The notes beneath the pieces were generated by a model, which searched no databases, was not told the origin of the DNA, and was given only the letters and a program-made list of their open reading frames with translations. A program made the translations under genes and the position numbers. DNA of 64,000 nucleotides from Streptococcus sp. 29896 (lineage in GTDB: Bacteria > Bacillota > Bacilli > Lactobacillales > Streptococcaceae). Shown here one piece after another: positions 36,546 to 45,080 of this stretch (its first letter is position 1; the number at the start of each line of letters is the position of its first letter). The DNA is taken from positions 248,001 to 312,000 of the forward strand of contig NZ_CP118733.1 in NCBI RefSeq assembly GCF_032594915.1. Direction: 5' to 3'.

Positions 36546-38414
36546 CTATTTAAAATACAAGAGTCTCAACCCATTCAAAATCACCAAAATCGTTGATCCT
36601 TCGTGGCCTACCACACCGAGTGGGAGGTTGATAGACTGGAAGAGGTTGGAGATGATAAGAAGGGCAATGACAGATAGAGCAAAGATGATATTTTGCTTGA
36701 TGATGCCCCGCATTTTCTTAGACAGACGGATGGAGTAAGGAATTCTCGTCAGGTCTTCCATGAGTACGATGTCAGCTGACTCCATAGCGATGTCCGTTCC
36801 GCTTCCCATAGCATAGCTGACATTGGCTTGAGCCAGGGCGGGAGCATCGTTGATACCGTCGCCTACCATACCGACAGACGCAAATTCGGTTTGCAGTTTT
36901 TGGATAACAGCAGCTTTGTCCGTAGGCAGGCAGTTGGCAATCACACGGTCAATACCGACCTTACTCGCCACATAACGAGCAGTCTTTTCTTGGTCGCCCG
37001 TCAGGAGAATTGGCGTCACGCCCATCTCTTTCAACTGAGAAATCAGCTGCTTGCTCTCTGGCTTCAAACTATCTTCCACCATGAAAATCGCTGCCAGCAG
37101 ATCATTTTGGCTGACATAGACCAGGGTTTTTCCAGTGCTTTCCGCCTCATCGATCTGTGCCAGCAAGTCAGCAGACAGGGGACTCACCAGGCTGTCCACC
37201 ACAAAGCCCGCCTTACCGATTTTCCAGCTGTCGCCCTGATAACCTGCCACCAAGCCTTTTCCGGTCACGTCTTCTAGGCTTTGGAAGGCAATAGCAGAGC
37301 TATCAGCTGTATAAGTCATCAGAGCCTGAGCGATTGGATGGCTTGATTGTTTTTCAACTGCCTGAACAACCTGCTTGATAAGTTTTTCATCGCCAAGATA
37401 GGTTGCTCCTACAACCTCAGGTTTACCAATGGTCAGGGTACCGGTCTTGTCAAAGACGATTGCCTCTAAATTGGCGATGTTATCCGCAATGTCGCCTCCT
37501 TTGATAATCATGCCCTTGCGTGCCGCACGGCTGATGGCAGAAAGTGTCGCCGGTGAAGAAGAAGCCACAAGCGCACATGGAGAAGCAATGGTCAAGAGAA
37601 TCATGCCACGGTAGAAGGCAGTCAACCAGTCCCAACCCAGAGCAAAATGAGCAAAGAGGATAAAGAGCGGCACCACCACCAAAACAACCTTGACATAGGT
37701 ATCTTCCATATTTTCAATGAAAGTCGCTGTTTTTGATTTGGATTCTTGGGCATTTTCAACCATCTGGACGATTTTATCGAAGAGGGCATCGCCTTTTTCA
37801 GCTGTAACTTGAACGGTCACCGTTGGACCTTGGTTGATAGTACCGCCGATAACAGCCGCACCAGCCATTTTCTCCGCAGGGAGCGGCTCGCCTGTAATCA
37901 TGGATTCGTCAAAGATGGATTGGGGACTGATGAGGGTAGCATCCAGTGGGACCGTGTCACCCTTGCGGACTTGTAGGAGGTCACCGATGCGAATGTCGGC
38001 CGTATCCAAGACAGTAATATCACCATTTTCCTCGATTTTACGAGCCGTTGGAGGGGTCATGTTCATCAGAGCTGCGATAGCGTTCTTGCTTTTTTCCATG
38101 GCTAATTCTTCCAGAGTAGAAGAAAGGGAGAAGATAAAGATGAGCAGGGCTCCCTCCATCCAGTAGCCGATGAGACCAGATCCGATAGCAGCCAAAATCA
38201 TAAGGAGGTCAACAGACAGGTGCTTGTCCAAAATCAGCTCAGTCAGACCTTCCTTGGCGGACTGGTAGCCACCGATGACAAAGGCTGAAATGAAGAGGAT
38301 GGGTGTCCATCCCTGTCCAGTCTGAAACAGAAGGATACCCATTAGAATGAGCACCAAGCAGAGAGCGGTTGTGATGATGTGGCTGTGTTGTTTGAGGTTG
38401 GTTACGAGTGTCAT
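36546..38414 (-). CDS. pmtA: P1B-type metal-efflux ATPase (PmtA-like)
   Basis: A 622-residue heavy-metal P-type ATPase. No N-terminal metal-binding domain. It has phosphatase motif ITGEP, membrane ion site ASPCALVAS, phosphorylation motif FDKTGTLT, HP motif (SSHPIAQA) and hinge VGDGINDAPAL. The gene is next to perR and preceded by PerR boxes, as for PmtA of S. pyogenes, which exports Fe(II), or S. suis PmtA for Fe(II)/Co(II). Expected role: metal efflux during peroxide stress. The symbol is inferred from context. Confidence 0.85.
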   Translation of the reverse strand: MTLVTNLKQHSHIITTALCLVLILMGILLFQTGQGWTPILFISAFVIGGYQSAKEGLTELILDKHLSVDLLMILAAIGSGLIGYWMEGALLIFIFSLSSTLEELAMEKSKNAIAALMNMTPPTARKIEENGDITVLDTADIRIGDLLQVRKGDTVPLDATLISPQSIFDESMITGEPLPAEKMAGAAVIGGTINQGPTVTVQVTAEKGDALFDKIVQMVENAQESKSKTATFIENMEDTYVKVVLVVVPLFILFAHFALGWDWLTAFYRGMILLTIASPCALVASSSPATLSAISRAARKGMIIKGGDIADNIANLEAIVFDKTGTLTIGKPEVVGATYLGDEKLIKQVVQAVEKQSSHPIAQALMTYTADSSAIAFQSLEDVTGKGLVAGYQGDSWKIGKAGFVVDSLVSPLSADLLAQIDEAESTGKTLVYVSQNDLLAAIFMVEDSLKPESKQLISQLKEMGVTPILLTGDQEKTARYVASKVGIDRVIANCLPTDKAAVIQKLQTEFASVGMVGDGINDAPALAQANVSYAMGSGTDIAMESADIVLMEDLTRIPYSIRLSKKMRGIIKQNIIFALSVIALLIISNLFQSINLPLGVVGHEGSTILVILNGLRLLYFK

Positions 38415-38432
38415 AGTTTATTATTTCCTTAT

Positions 38433-38509
38433 TTAGAATTATTATCATTTAGTTAAATTAATTATAACAGTTCTAAAAAGAATGTCAAGTCTTTTTAGAA
38501 TAATTCTAA
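38433..38509 (-). promoter_or_regulatory. PerR boxes upstream of pmtA
   Basis: A perfect 15-bp palindrome TTAGAATAATTCTAA (38495-38509) and a second degenerate match TTAGAATTATTATCA (38433-38447) lie between the perR and pmtA genes. Both fit the Fur-family PerR box. An additional TTCTAAAAAGAAT (38471-38483) sits between them. PerR binding is inferred. Confidence 0.75.
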
Positions 38510-38545
38510 ATAAGAATGTTCTGACAATTCAAAGGAAAAATAAAA

Positions 38546-38563
38546 AAAGCGACAAAGTCGCTT
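38546..38563 (-). terminator. Terminator of perR
   Basis: AAAGCGAC-AAA-GTCGCTTT with an A/T-rich run on the downstream side of the minus strand. Confidence 0.75.
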
Positions 38564-38564
38564 T

Positions 38565-39026
38565 CTAGCTATTCAGTTGACATTCGGGACAGACACCGTA
38601 AATGGACAGGACTTCTTTGGTAATCTTATAGCCAGTTTGTTCATGGGCTTCGCGCTTGAGACTTGGAATTTCCACGTCCATGAAATCGGTGATTTTTCCG
38701 CATTTTTCACAAATAACATTGAGGTGTTCATGCCCCATAAAGTCATAGTAGGTCGTTGTGTCATTTGCTCGTTTAAGTTCGGTGATAAAGCCTTCTTCCA
38801 AGAGAACCTTGAGGTTATTGTAAACCGTTGCCAAACTCATATTAGGGTAGTTGGGCAGGAGGTCCTTGTAAATCATTTCGGCACTTGGGTGGTCGTCGCT
38901 TTCGATTAGATAGGCAACGACAGCTTTTCTTGTTTCGGTAATCCGAATGCCTTTTTCTTTCAAATGCTGGATCACATGGTCAAAGCTTGTTTGATTCTCC
39001 GAGTTTAAGTGAGAATGTAGTTCCAT
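38565..39026 (-). CDS. perR: Peroxide-responsive repressor PerR (Fur family)
   Basis: A 153-residue Fur-family regulator starting MELHSHLNSENQTSF. Winged helix (GIRITETRKAVVAYLIESDDHPSAEMIYKDL, MSLATVYNNLKVLLEEGFI) and a C-terminal dimerisation domain with CEKC and CPEC zinc ligands. The metal-sensing His/Asp residues include HEHLNV. AAAGGAGGCAGGA precedes ATG 39026, preferred over a longer frame. It probably represses pmtA and itself, relieved by H2O2 oxidation of sensor histidines. Confidence 0.9.
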   Translation of the reverse strand: MELHSHLNSENQTSFDHVIQHLKEKGIRITETRKAVVAYLIESDDHPSAEMIYKDLLPNYPNMSLATVYNNLKVLLEEGFITELKRANDTTTYYDFMGHEHLNVICEKCGKITDFMDVEIPSLKREAHEQTGYKITKEVLSIYGVCPECQLNS

Positions 39027-39109
39027 TCCTGCCTCCTTTCTTAGTCGGTAGTGGGATACCACCATTCCATCTGTGCTGTACTCTTGCTAGATGGGGGAAG
39101 CGGTATGTA

Positions 39110-39124
39110 TTAGAATAGTTCTAA
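39110..39124 (-). promoter_or_regulatory. PerR box upstream of perR
   Basis: TTAGAATAGTTCTAA, a 15-bp palindrome with one central asymmetry, about 85 bp upstream of the perR start. Suggests autoregulation. Confidence 0.65.
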
Positions 39125-39215
39125 TTAGTTTCTTTCACATTATAGCCCTTTTTAGAAAAACTGTCAATCGTCGGTGGTTGAAAAACTGTGCTAGGACAGT
39201 TTGCGCTTTCTAGGC

Positions 39216-39245
39216 TTGTATTAGCAAGTTTGCTTGTGCTACAAT
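39216..39245 (+). promoter_or_regulatory. truA promoter predicting a leaderless mRNA
   Basis: TTGTAT (39216-39221), 18-bp spacer and TACAAT (39240-39245) preceded by TGC. The expected start of transcription, 6-7 bases on, coincides with the truA ATG at 39252. No Shine-Dalgarno lies between. Confidence 0.6.
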
Positions 39246-39251
39246 CAGACC

Positions 39252-40001
39252 ATGACACGATATAAAGCAATTATTTCCTACGACGGACATGATTTTTCTG
39301 GTTTTCAGCGCCAGCCTCATGCTCGTACAGTTCAGGAAGAAATCGAAAAAACGTTAGTAAGATTGAATAGTGGCCAGCCAGTAACCGTTCATGGTGCGGG
39401 TCGGACAGATGCAGGTGTACACGCCTACGGTCAGGTCATTCATTTTGACTTGGCTGGCAGTAGAGATGCTGAGAAGCTCCGCTTTGCCCTGGATACCCAA
39501 ACACCTGAAGATATTGATGTGGTCCAGGTGGAGCAGGTGGCGGATGATTTTCATTGCCGCTATGCCAAGCACAGCAAGACCTATGAGTTTTTGGTGGACA
39601 TTGGCCGACCCAAGAATCCCATGATGCGGCACTATGCGACTTTCTATCCCTATGATTTGGACTTGGGCTTGATAGAAGAAGCTATACAGGACCTGGTGGG
39701 GACCCATGATTTCACAGGCTTTACAGCATCGGGGACTTCAGTCGAGGACAAGGTGCGGACCATTACGGCGGCGACAATGGAGTACGACCAGCGGCGCCAG
39801 TTCTTGATTTTTACCTTTTCAGGTAACGGCTTTTTGTACAAGCAGGTGCGAAATATGGTGGGGACCCTCTTGAAAATTGGTAATGGTCGCATGCCTGTGG
39901 GGCAGATTAAGCGGATTTTGGCAGAAAAAGATCGTGGTTTGGCGGGTCCAACTGCGGCAGGCAATGGGCTCTATCTAAAGGAGATTATCTATGAAGACTA
40001 A
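39252..40001 (+). CDS. truA: tRNA pseudouridine(38-40) synthase
   Basis: A 249-residue enzyme that isomerises uridines 38-40 in tRNA anticodon arms. It starts [32 protein letters not shown]; the catalytic Asp lies in [15 protein letters not shown]. Full length. The start is set by the family N-terminus. It overlaps the next gene by 11 bp, so it is the first gene of a vitamin-related operon. Confidence 0.95.
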   Translation: MTRYKAIISYDGHDFSGFQRQPHARTVQEEIEKTLVRLNSGQPVTVHGAGRTDAGVHAYGQVIHFDLAGSRDAEKLRFALDTQTPEDIDVVQVEQVADDFHCRYAKHSKTYEFLVDIGRPKNPMMRHYATFYPYDLDLGLIEEAIQDLVGTHDFTGFTASGTSVEDKVRTITAATMEYDQRRQFLIFTFSGNGFLYKQVRNMVGTLLKIGNGRMPVGQIKRILAEKDRGLAGPTAAGNGLYLKEIIYED

Positions 40002-40752
40002 GTATATTTTGGCGCTTTCGGGCAATGATATTTTCAGCGGTGGCGGCCTCCATGCAGACCTGACCACCTACACAGTCCATGGACTGCATGGCTTTGTGGC
40101 GGTGACCTGCTTGACAGCTATGACGGAAAAAGGTTTCGAGGTCATTCCGACAGATGCAGCGGTGTTTGCCCAGCAGCTGGCTAGTTTGAAGGATGTGCCC
40201 TTTTCAGCTATTAAGATTGGTTTGCTTCCGACGGTGGAAATAGCAGAGCAGGTCTTGGAATTTATCAAGGCTCATCAGGATATTCCAGTGGTCTTGGATC
40301 CGGTCTTGGTCTGTAAGGAAGCGCATGATACCGAGGTCAGCCAACTGAGGGATGAACTCTTGAAATTCCTTCCCTATGTCAGCATCATTACGCCAAATCT
40401 GGCAGAAGCTCAGCTATTGCTCCAAAAAGACATCCAAAGGGTAGAAGAGATGGAGCAGGCGGCGGTGGCGCTTTATGACTTGGGTGCCAAGTCGGTGGTT
40501 ATCAAGGGGGGGAACCGCTTGGGAGGTTCACAGGCTGTCGATGTTTACTATGACGGACAGGAAGTGGTGGTGCTTAAGTCGCCCCTGCTTTCAGAAAACA
40601 ATGTGGGGGCAGGCTGTACCTTTGCGTCCAGCATTGCCAGTCAGCTCTTGCTAGGTCAGGACTCTTTGGAGGCAGTCAAATTGTCCAAGGACTTTGTCCA
40701 TGCAGCCATCTTAAAATCAGATCAATATGGGGTAATTCAGTATGAGAAATAA
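39991..40752 (+). CDS. Hydroxymethylpyrimidine/pyridoxal kinase (ThiD/PdxK type)
   Basis: A 253-residue ribokinase-fold kinase. [20 protein letters not shown] and the C-terminal anion hole [15 protein letters not shown] fit the ThiD/PdxK2 family that phosphorylates HMP or B6 vitamers. The ECF substrate-capture gene directly downstream suggests salvage of an imported vitamin (HMP or pyridoxine). Which one cannot be told. It overlaps truA and the ECF gene by about 11 bp each. Confidence 0.87.
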   Translation: MKTKYILALSGNDIFSGGGLHADLTTYTVHGLHGFVAVTCLTAMTEKGFEVIPTDAAVFAQQLASLKDVPFSAIKIGLLPTVEIAEQVLEFIKAHQDIPVVLDPVLVCKEAHDTEVSQLRDELLKFLPYVSIITPNLAEAQLLLQKDIQRVEEMEQAAVALYDLGAKSVVIKGGNRLGGSQAVDVYYDGQEVVVLKSPLLSENNVGAGCTFASSIASQLLLGQDSLEAVKLSKDFVHAAILKSDQYGVIQYEK

Positions 40753-41227
40753 AAAGACGCAAGAACTAGTATTATTAGCCATTTTAACAGCCTTGACCTT
40801 GGTCTTGGCCCACTTCCATTTGCCAACCCTATCGGGTTTTGTGACACTTTTGGATGTTGGGGTGTATTTTACAGCCTTTTACTTGGGTAAGAAAGAAGGA
40901 GCCATTGTTGGCGGACTGTCAGGTCTTCTGATTGATTTCTTGTTGGGCTATCCCCAGTGGGCTTTCTTTAGCTTGCTTTTCCACGGTGCTCAGGGTTATT
41001 TTGCAGGATGGAAAGGGAAAAGTCGTTATCTTGGGCTTGCTCTAGCGAGTATTAGCATGGTTGGAGGTTATTATCTAGCTTCTCGACTTTATTTTAATGA
41101 CCTGAAAGCCATTGAAAGTGTTCTAAGCAATACCTTGCAAAACACAGTTGGTTTGGTACTAGGTTATATCTTGGCTCAGGCAATAGAAAGAATTGGTGCA
41201 GTAAATCATGTCATTAAAGGAAATTAA
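40742..41227 (+). CDS. ECF transporter S component (vitamin, HMP/pyridoxine type)
   Basis: A 161-residue membrane protein with about five to six hydrophobic helices and a short positive N-terminus ([24 protein letters not shown]), the pattern of energy-coupling-factor S components. It would share the EcfA/A'/T module encoded elsewhere. Linkage to a ThiD/PdxK-type kinase points to HMP or B6 vitamer uptake. Confidence 0.85.
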   Translation: MRNKKTQELVLLAILTALTLVLAHFHLPTLSGFVTLLDVGVYFTAFYLGKKEGAIVGGLSGLLIDFLLGYPQWAFFSLLFHGAQGYFAGWKGKSRYLGLALASISMVGGYYLASRLYFNDLKAIESVLSNTLQNTVGLVLGYILAQAIERIGAVNHVIKGN

Positions 41228-41771
41228 AGACCAAACTAAGCAAGCTGTCGAAGAGATTTTAGAACTCAGCAATCTTCAAAAGGGTCAGATTTTTGTGCTA
41301 GGTTTGTCTTCTAGTGAGGTCATTGGTGGGCATATTGGCAAAAATTCCAGTCTGGAAGTTGGAGAGGCTGTTGTCGAAACCATTCTGGATATTTTGACTC
41401 CCAAGGGCATTTACCTAGCTGTCCAAGGCTGTGAACATCTCAATCGTGCCTTGGTAGTGGAGCGGGAATTGGCTATCCAGAAAGATTTGGAAATGGTCAA
41501 TGTCCTGCCCACCCTTCATGCAGGAGGCTCGGGACAGTTGGCAGCCTTCAAGTATATGAAGGATCCCGTCGAAGTGGAATTTATCACGGCTCAGGCTGGT
41601 GTAGACATCGGTGATACGGCGATTGGTATGCACATCAAGCACGTCCAAGTGCCAATTAGACCGAGCTTGCGTGAGATCGGCCAGGCCCATGTCACCGCCC
41701 TTGCCAGCCGTCCCAAGCTGATCGGCGGAGCACGTGCGGCCTATCAGGAAGATCAGATACGGAAAAATTAG
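41208..41771 (+). CDS. UPF0340 / TIGR01440 family protein
   Basis: A 187-residue cytoplasmic protein starting [32 protein letters not shown], with [14 protein letters not shown] and [14 protein letters not shown], diagnostic for UPF0340 (YwlG-like). Function unknown. Overlaps the ECF gene by 20 bp and ends the operon at a strong terminator. No clear Shine-Dalgarno, so it is probably translationally coupled. Confidence 0.85.
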   Translation: MSLKEIKDQTKQAVEEILELSNLQKGQIFVLGLSSSEVIGGHIGKNSSLEVGEAVVETILDILTPKGIYLAVQGCEHLNRALVVERELAIQKDLEMVNVLPTLHAGGSGQLAAFKYMKDPVEVEFITAQAGVDIGDTAIGMHIKHVQVPIRPSLREIGQAHVTALASRPKLIGGARAAYQEDQIRKN

Positions 41772-41772
41772 T

Positions 41773-41798
41773 CACAACCAAGCGGTTGTGATTTTTTT
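41773..41798 (+). terminator. Terminator of the truA operon
   Basis: CACAACC-AAGC-GGTTGTG then ATTTTTTT. Confidence 0.88.
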
Positions 41799-41811
41799 GA
41801 ATACAAAATCC

Positions 41812-41862
41812 TTGCCAAGTAGATTTCTTTATGTTAAACTTGTTCTTGTGGTTGATACAAGT
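41812..41862 (+). promoter_or_regulatory. rrf2 promoter with CTTGT-N7-ACAAG operator
   Basis: TTGCCA (41812-41817), 17-bp spacer and TAAACT, followed by CTTGT-GGTTGAT-ACAAG (41845-41861). The same dyad recurs before the downstream oxidoreductase. Autoregulation by the Rrf2 protein is inferred. Confidence 0.6.
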
Positions 41863-41879
41863 TCAAAGAGAGGATTTCC

Positions 41880-42308
41880 ATGGATACCAAATTTTCAGTA
41901 GCATTGCATATCTTGACCATGATTAGCGAGAGTAGTGACGTCATGACGTCGCAGGCCTTGGCAACCAGCGTCGGTACCAATGCCAGTTATATCCGCAAGG
42001 TCATCGCTCTCTTGAAGAATGCAGGCATCATCCAGTCCCAGCAGGGCAAGGCTGGCTATGAGTTGAGCAAGGATCCGGCGGACATCAGTCTCCTGGACAT
42101 CTACTATGCCACCCAGGAAGTCACGCATATCCAGCTCTTTCAGCAGCACCAACACGCCAATCAAGCCTGCCCAGTTGGTCGGCACATTGCAGGAGCTGTC
42201 CAGCCAATCTTTGCGACCATTGAGCAGGATTTACAGGATAGATTATCCCAAGAAAGCTTGGGCCAGGTCATTGCCAACTTGTATCAAGAGGCAAAAAAAA
42301 CCAACTGA
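41880..42308 (+). CDS. Rrf2-family transcriptional regulator
   Basis: A 142-residue winged-helix regulator starting MDTKFSVALHILTMISESSDVMTSQALATSVGTNASYIRKVIALLKNAG. It has one cysteine (residue 97 region, QACPVGRHI) instead of the three-Cys iron-sulfur cluster of IscR, suggesting a thiol-based or ligand sensor of the YwnA/SaiR kind. GAGAGGATTTCC precedes the ATG. Likely controls the adjacent oxidoreductase-hydrolase operon. Confidence 0.88.
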   Translation: MDTKFSVALHILTMISESSDVMTSQALATSVGTNASYIRKVIALLKNAGIIQSQQGKAGYELSKDPADISLLDIYYATQEVTHIQLFQQHQHANQACPVGRHIAGAVQPIFATIEQDLQDRLSQESLGQVIANLYQEAKKTN

Positions 42309-42328
42309 CTTTCACAAGTCAGTTTCTA
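42303..42328 (+). terminator. Terminator of the rrf2 gene
   Basis: AACTGACTT-TCAC-AAGTCAGTT then TCTATTT; overlaps the stop codon. Confidence 0.75.
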
Positions 42329-42343
42329 TTTCGTCCAACTTAG

Positions 42344-42362
42344 ACTTGTATCAAATACAAGT
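42344..42362 (+). promoter_or_regulatory. Operator upstream of the oxidoreductase operon
   Basis: A perfect dyad ACTTGTATCAAATACAAGT, containing CTTGT-N7-ACAAG exactly as in the rrf2 promoter. Located 21 bp before the start codon at 42383. Confidence 0.65.
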
Positions 42363-42382
42363 TGTTTAAAAAGGAGTAAACC

Positions 42383-43384
42383 ATGAAAGCAGCACAACAT
42401 ACATTTTATAACAAAAACAATATCGTACTTAACCTAACTGACATTGCTAAACCGAACATCAAGGCAGACCAGGTCCTTGTCAAAGTGACCGCAGCAGGTG
42501 TCAATCCTCTGGACAACATGATTTCTCGTGGAGATGTCAAGATGATCGTCCCTTACAAATTGCCACAAACAGCGGGAAATGAGCTCGTTGGCTTGGTCGA
42601 AGAAGTCGGCTCAAGCGTGACTAATTTTGCAGTTGGTGACCGTGTCTTTGGTCGTCTTCCCCTCGACAATATCGGTGCCTTTGCCGAGTATGTAGCAGTT
42701 GAGGCTATAGCCCTTGCCAAAGTTCCTGCCTATCTGACAGATGTGGAAGCGGCAGCTGTTCCTCTGACTGCCCTGACCATTATGCAGGCATTGGACCTCA
42801 TGGGTGCAGAGGCTGGCAAGACCATTTTCATCTCAGGTGGTACTGGTGGTGTCGGCGGGATGGCCATTCCCATTGCTAAAGCCAAGGGCTTGACGGTCAT
42901 TACCAACGGTGATGGGGCAAATGCAGAGCGGGTATTGGCGCTGGGTGCTGACCAGTTTATCGACTACAAGACAGAAGATTACACCAAAACCCTCTCCCAA
43001 ATCGACTATGTCCTGGACACACTTGGCGGTGCAGAAACCGAAAAACAAATGTCTATCATGAAAAAAGGTGGTCACCTGGTTTCCCTCCGTGCCATGCCAA
43101 ACGGTGAATTTGCCAAACGCATGAACCTACCAAAATGGAAACAACTCCTGCTTGGTTTGGTCGGTCGTAAGTTTGATAAAATGGCTGACAGCTATGGAGT
43201 ACACTACCATTTCATCTTCGTAGAAAGCAATGGTCAACAGTTACAAGAAGTAGCAGATATTTTCAGCAAACTAGAAATCAAACCGTCTGTCGACACCGTT
43301 TATCCATTTGAAGAAGTCAACGCAGCCTTGGACAAGGTAGCCAACGGTCGCTCGCGTGGAAAAACTGTCCTCAGTTTTGAATAG
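42383..43384 (+). CDS. NAD(P)-dependent zinc-independent alcohol dehydrogenase / quinone oxidoreductase
   Basis: A 333-residue medium-chain dehydrogenase. GroES-like N-domain (VTAAGVNPLDNMISRG, TAGNELVGLVEEVGSSV) and Rossmann domain with IFISGGTGGVGGMA. The catalytic zinc Cys/His ligands are absent, fitting the quinone-oxidoreductase branch. AAAAAGGAG precedes the ATG. With the Rrf2 operator upstream it looks like an inducible detoxification enzyme for reactive electrophiles or quinones. Substrate unknown. Confidence 0.88.
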   Translation: MKAAQHTFYNKNNIVLNLTDIAKPNIKADQVLVKVTAAGVNPLDNMISRGDVKMIVPYKLPQTAGNELVGLVEEVGSSVTNFAVGDRVFGRLPLDNIGAFAEYVAVEAIALAKVPAYLTDVEAAAVPLTALTIMQALDLMGAEAGKTIFISGGTGGVGGMAIPIAKAKGLTVITNGDGANAERVLALGADQFIDYKTEDYTKTLSQIDYVLDTLGGAETEKQMSIMKKGGHLVSLRAMPNGEFAKRMNLPKWKQLLLGLVGRKFDKMADSYGVHYHFIFVESNGQQLQEVADIFSKLEIKPSVDTVYPFEEVNAALDKVANGRSRGKTVLSFE

Positions 43385-43395
43385 TAGGAGTACTT

Positions 43396-44232
43396 ATGTC
43401 TTATATCACAACTAAAAATCAATACATTACTGTCGCTGGCAATCAGATTGCCTACCGTGAACTAGGTAAGGGTAAGTCTAAGCTACCCTTGGTCATGTTG
43501 GTCCACTTGGCCGCAACTTTGGACAACTGGGATCCCAAATTGCTAGACTTACTGGCTGAAAAAGAGCACATCATCGTCCTTGATTTGCCTGGCGTCGGAG
43601 CCAGTCAAGGCAAGGTAGCTCCTTCGATTCCAGGAATGGCAGAGCAGGCTCATGCTATTATCAAGGCCTTGGGGCATACGAAAATTAACCTGCTCGGTCT
43701 TTCTATGGGTGGTTTTATCGCCCAAGAAATCGTTCGTCTTGATAGCCAAATGGTTAACCGCTTGATTCTAGCAGGAACAGGTCCTCGTGGCGGTGTAGAA
43801 GTGGATAAGGTGACAGGAAAAACCTTCCGCTATATGCTGAAGGCTGGTCTGGAGCGTGTGGATCCAAAACGCTACATCTTCTACAACCACGATGAAGCAG
43901 GTCGACTGGAAGCTGAAAAAGTTTTGGGTCGTATGGGAGAAAGAAAAGCCGAGTATGCAGACAAGGAGATGAATGTCCCAGGATTTTTAACACAGCTGAA
44001 GGCTATCAAACGTTGGGGGAGAGATCCTCAAGAAGATATGGCTTTTATCATGCAACCAACGCTGATCGTCAACGGTGACAAGGATATGCAAGTTCCGACT
44101 GAGAACTCTTATATCATGCATGAGAAAATCAAAAACAGCCAACTGATTATCTATCCAAATGCGGGTCACGGGTCAATCTTCCAATACGCAGAAGAGTTTT
44201 CAAAAGCCTCGATTGCATTTTTGGAGGAATAG
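43396..44232 (+). CDS. Alpha/beta hydrolase
   Basis: A 278-residue alpha/beta-hydrolase fold protein. Nucleophile elbow GLSMGG (around residue 102), acid and His near NAGHGSIFQYAEEF at the C-terminus, and oxyanion region MLVHLAATLDNW. Lies 11 bp downstream of the oxidoreductase with a TAGGAG site, so it shares that operon and regulator. Substrate unknown. Confidence 0.88.
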   Translation: MSYITTKNQYITVAGNQIAYRELGKGKSKLPLVMLVHLAATLDNWDPKLLDLLAEKEHIIVLDLPGVGASQGKVAPSIPGMAEQAHAIIKALGHTKINLLGLSMGGFIAQEIVRLDSQMVNRLILAGTGPRGGVEVDKVTGKTFRYMLKAGLERVDPKRYIFYNHDEAGRLEAEKVLGRMGERKAEYADKEMNVPGFLTQLKAIKRWGRDPQEDMAFIMQPTLIVNGDKDMQVPTENSYIMHEKIKNSQLIIYPNAGHGSIFQYAEEFSKASIAFLEE

Positions 44233-44366
44233 TCCCTATTACTCTTGCATATACAAGGCCTGCAAAGTCCCCAAAATCACCTTAGCCTGCTCTTGAAAGA
44301 GTTGATTGAGTTACTTGTCTTCCTTATCTTTTGTCTGTATAATAATCTAAAACGAAAGGAAATCAA

Positions 44367-44966
44367 ATGAATATCAAGGATTTTTACTGGGTGCGAGAGC
44401 CAGAAAACTACCAGATTTCAGATAAGGAAATCAGAATCACAACCCAAGCACACACGGACTTGTGGCAGAAGACCTATTACCATTTTGTCAATGACAATGC
44501 TCCCCTGCTCTTGATGGATACGGAGGAAGAGTATTTTTCCTTCACTGTTAAGACAGATTTTTCCAATAGTCATACCCGCTTTGACCAGTGTGGTGTCGTG
44601 GTCTATCAGGATTCGGAAAACTGGATTAAGGGCTCGATTGAGTATGAAAATGAAGACTTTCAGCACTTGGGCAGTGTCGTGACCAATCACGGTTTTTCAG
44701 ACTGGGCAACTCAGGAGATACCTGCTTCTGTCAATTCTATCTATTACCGTTTGAGCCGACGGGGTAGTGATTTCTGCATTGAAAACTCTAAAGATGGTGT
44801 CCATTTTGAGCAGATGCGGATTTGCCACTTACATGAAGGCGGTGGAAAAATCCATTTTGGAATCTATGCCTGCTCGCCAGAAAATTCTTCGTTTGAAGCG
44901 GTCTTTTCGGAAATGACCTTGACTGACTGCAAGTGGCTGGCCCACGACGGACAACAACCAGATTAG
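44367..44966 (+). CDS. DUF1349 domain protein (concanavalin-like)
   Basis: A 199-residue beta-sandwich protein starting MNIKDFYWVREPENYQI. DQCGVVVYQDSENWIKGSIEYEN and FGIYACSPENSSFEAVFS are typical of DUF1349, related to yeast REE1 and jelly-roll lectin folds. No signal peptide. TGTATAATAATC (44335 region) is a likely -10 and AACGAAAGGAAATCAA the ribosome-binding site. Function unknown. Confidence 0.83.
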   Translation: MNIKDFYWVREPENYQISDKEIRITTQAHTDLWQKTYYHFVNDNAPLLLMDTEEEYFSFTVKTDFSNSHTRFDQCGVVVYQDSENWIKGSIEYENEDFQHLGSVVTNHGFSDWATQEIPASVNSIYYRLSRRGSDFCIENSKDGVHFEQMRICHLHEGGGKIHFGIYACSPENSSFEAVFSEMTLTDCKWLAHDGQQPD

Positions 44967-45015
44967 AAGATTAGCTTCCAGCTCTGCCATTTCCCGAAAG
45001 TCCATTATAAAATCG

Positions 45016-45043
45016 TTGAAATCCTTGTCATTTGTGGTATAAT
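45016..45043 (+). promoter_or_regulatory. Trigger factor promoter
   Basis: TTGAAA, 16-bp spacer, TATAAT with TGG upstream; a strong housekeeping promoter 38 bp before the start. Confidence 0.75.
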
Positions 45044-45080
45044 GAAGAGTATGCAATAAAATTTTAAGGAGAATGACAGA

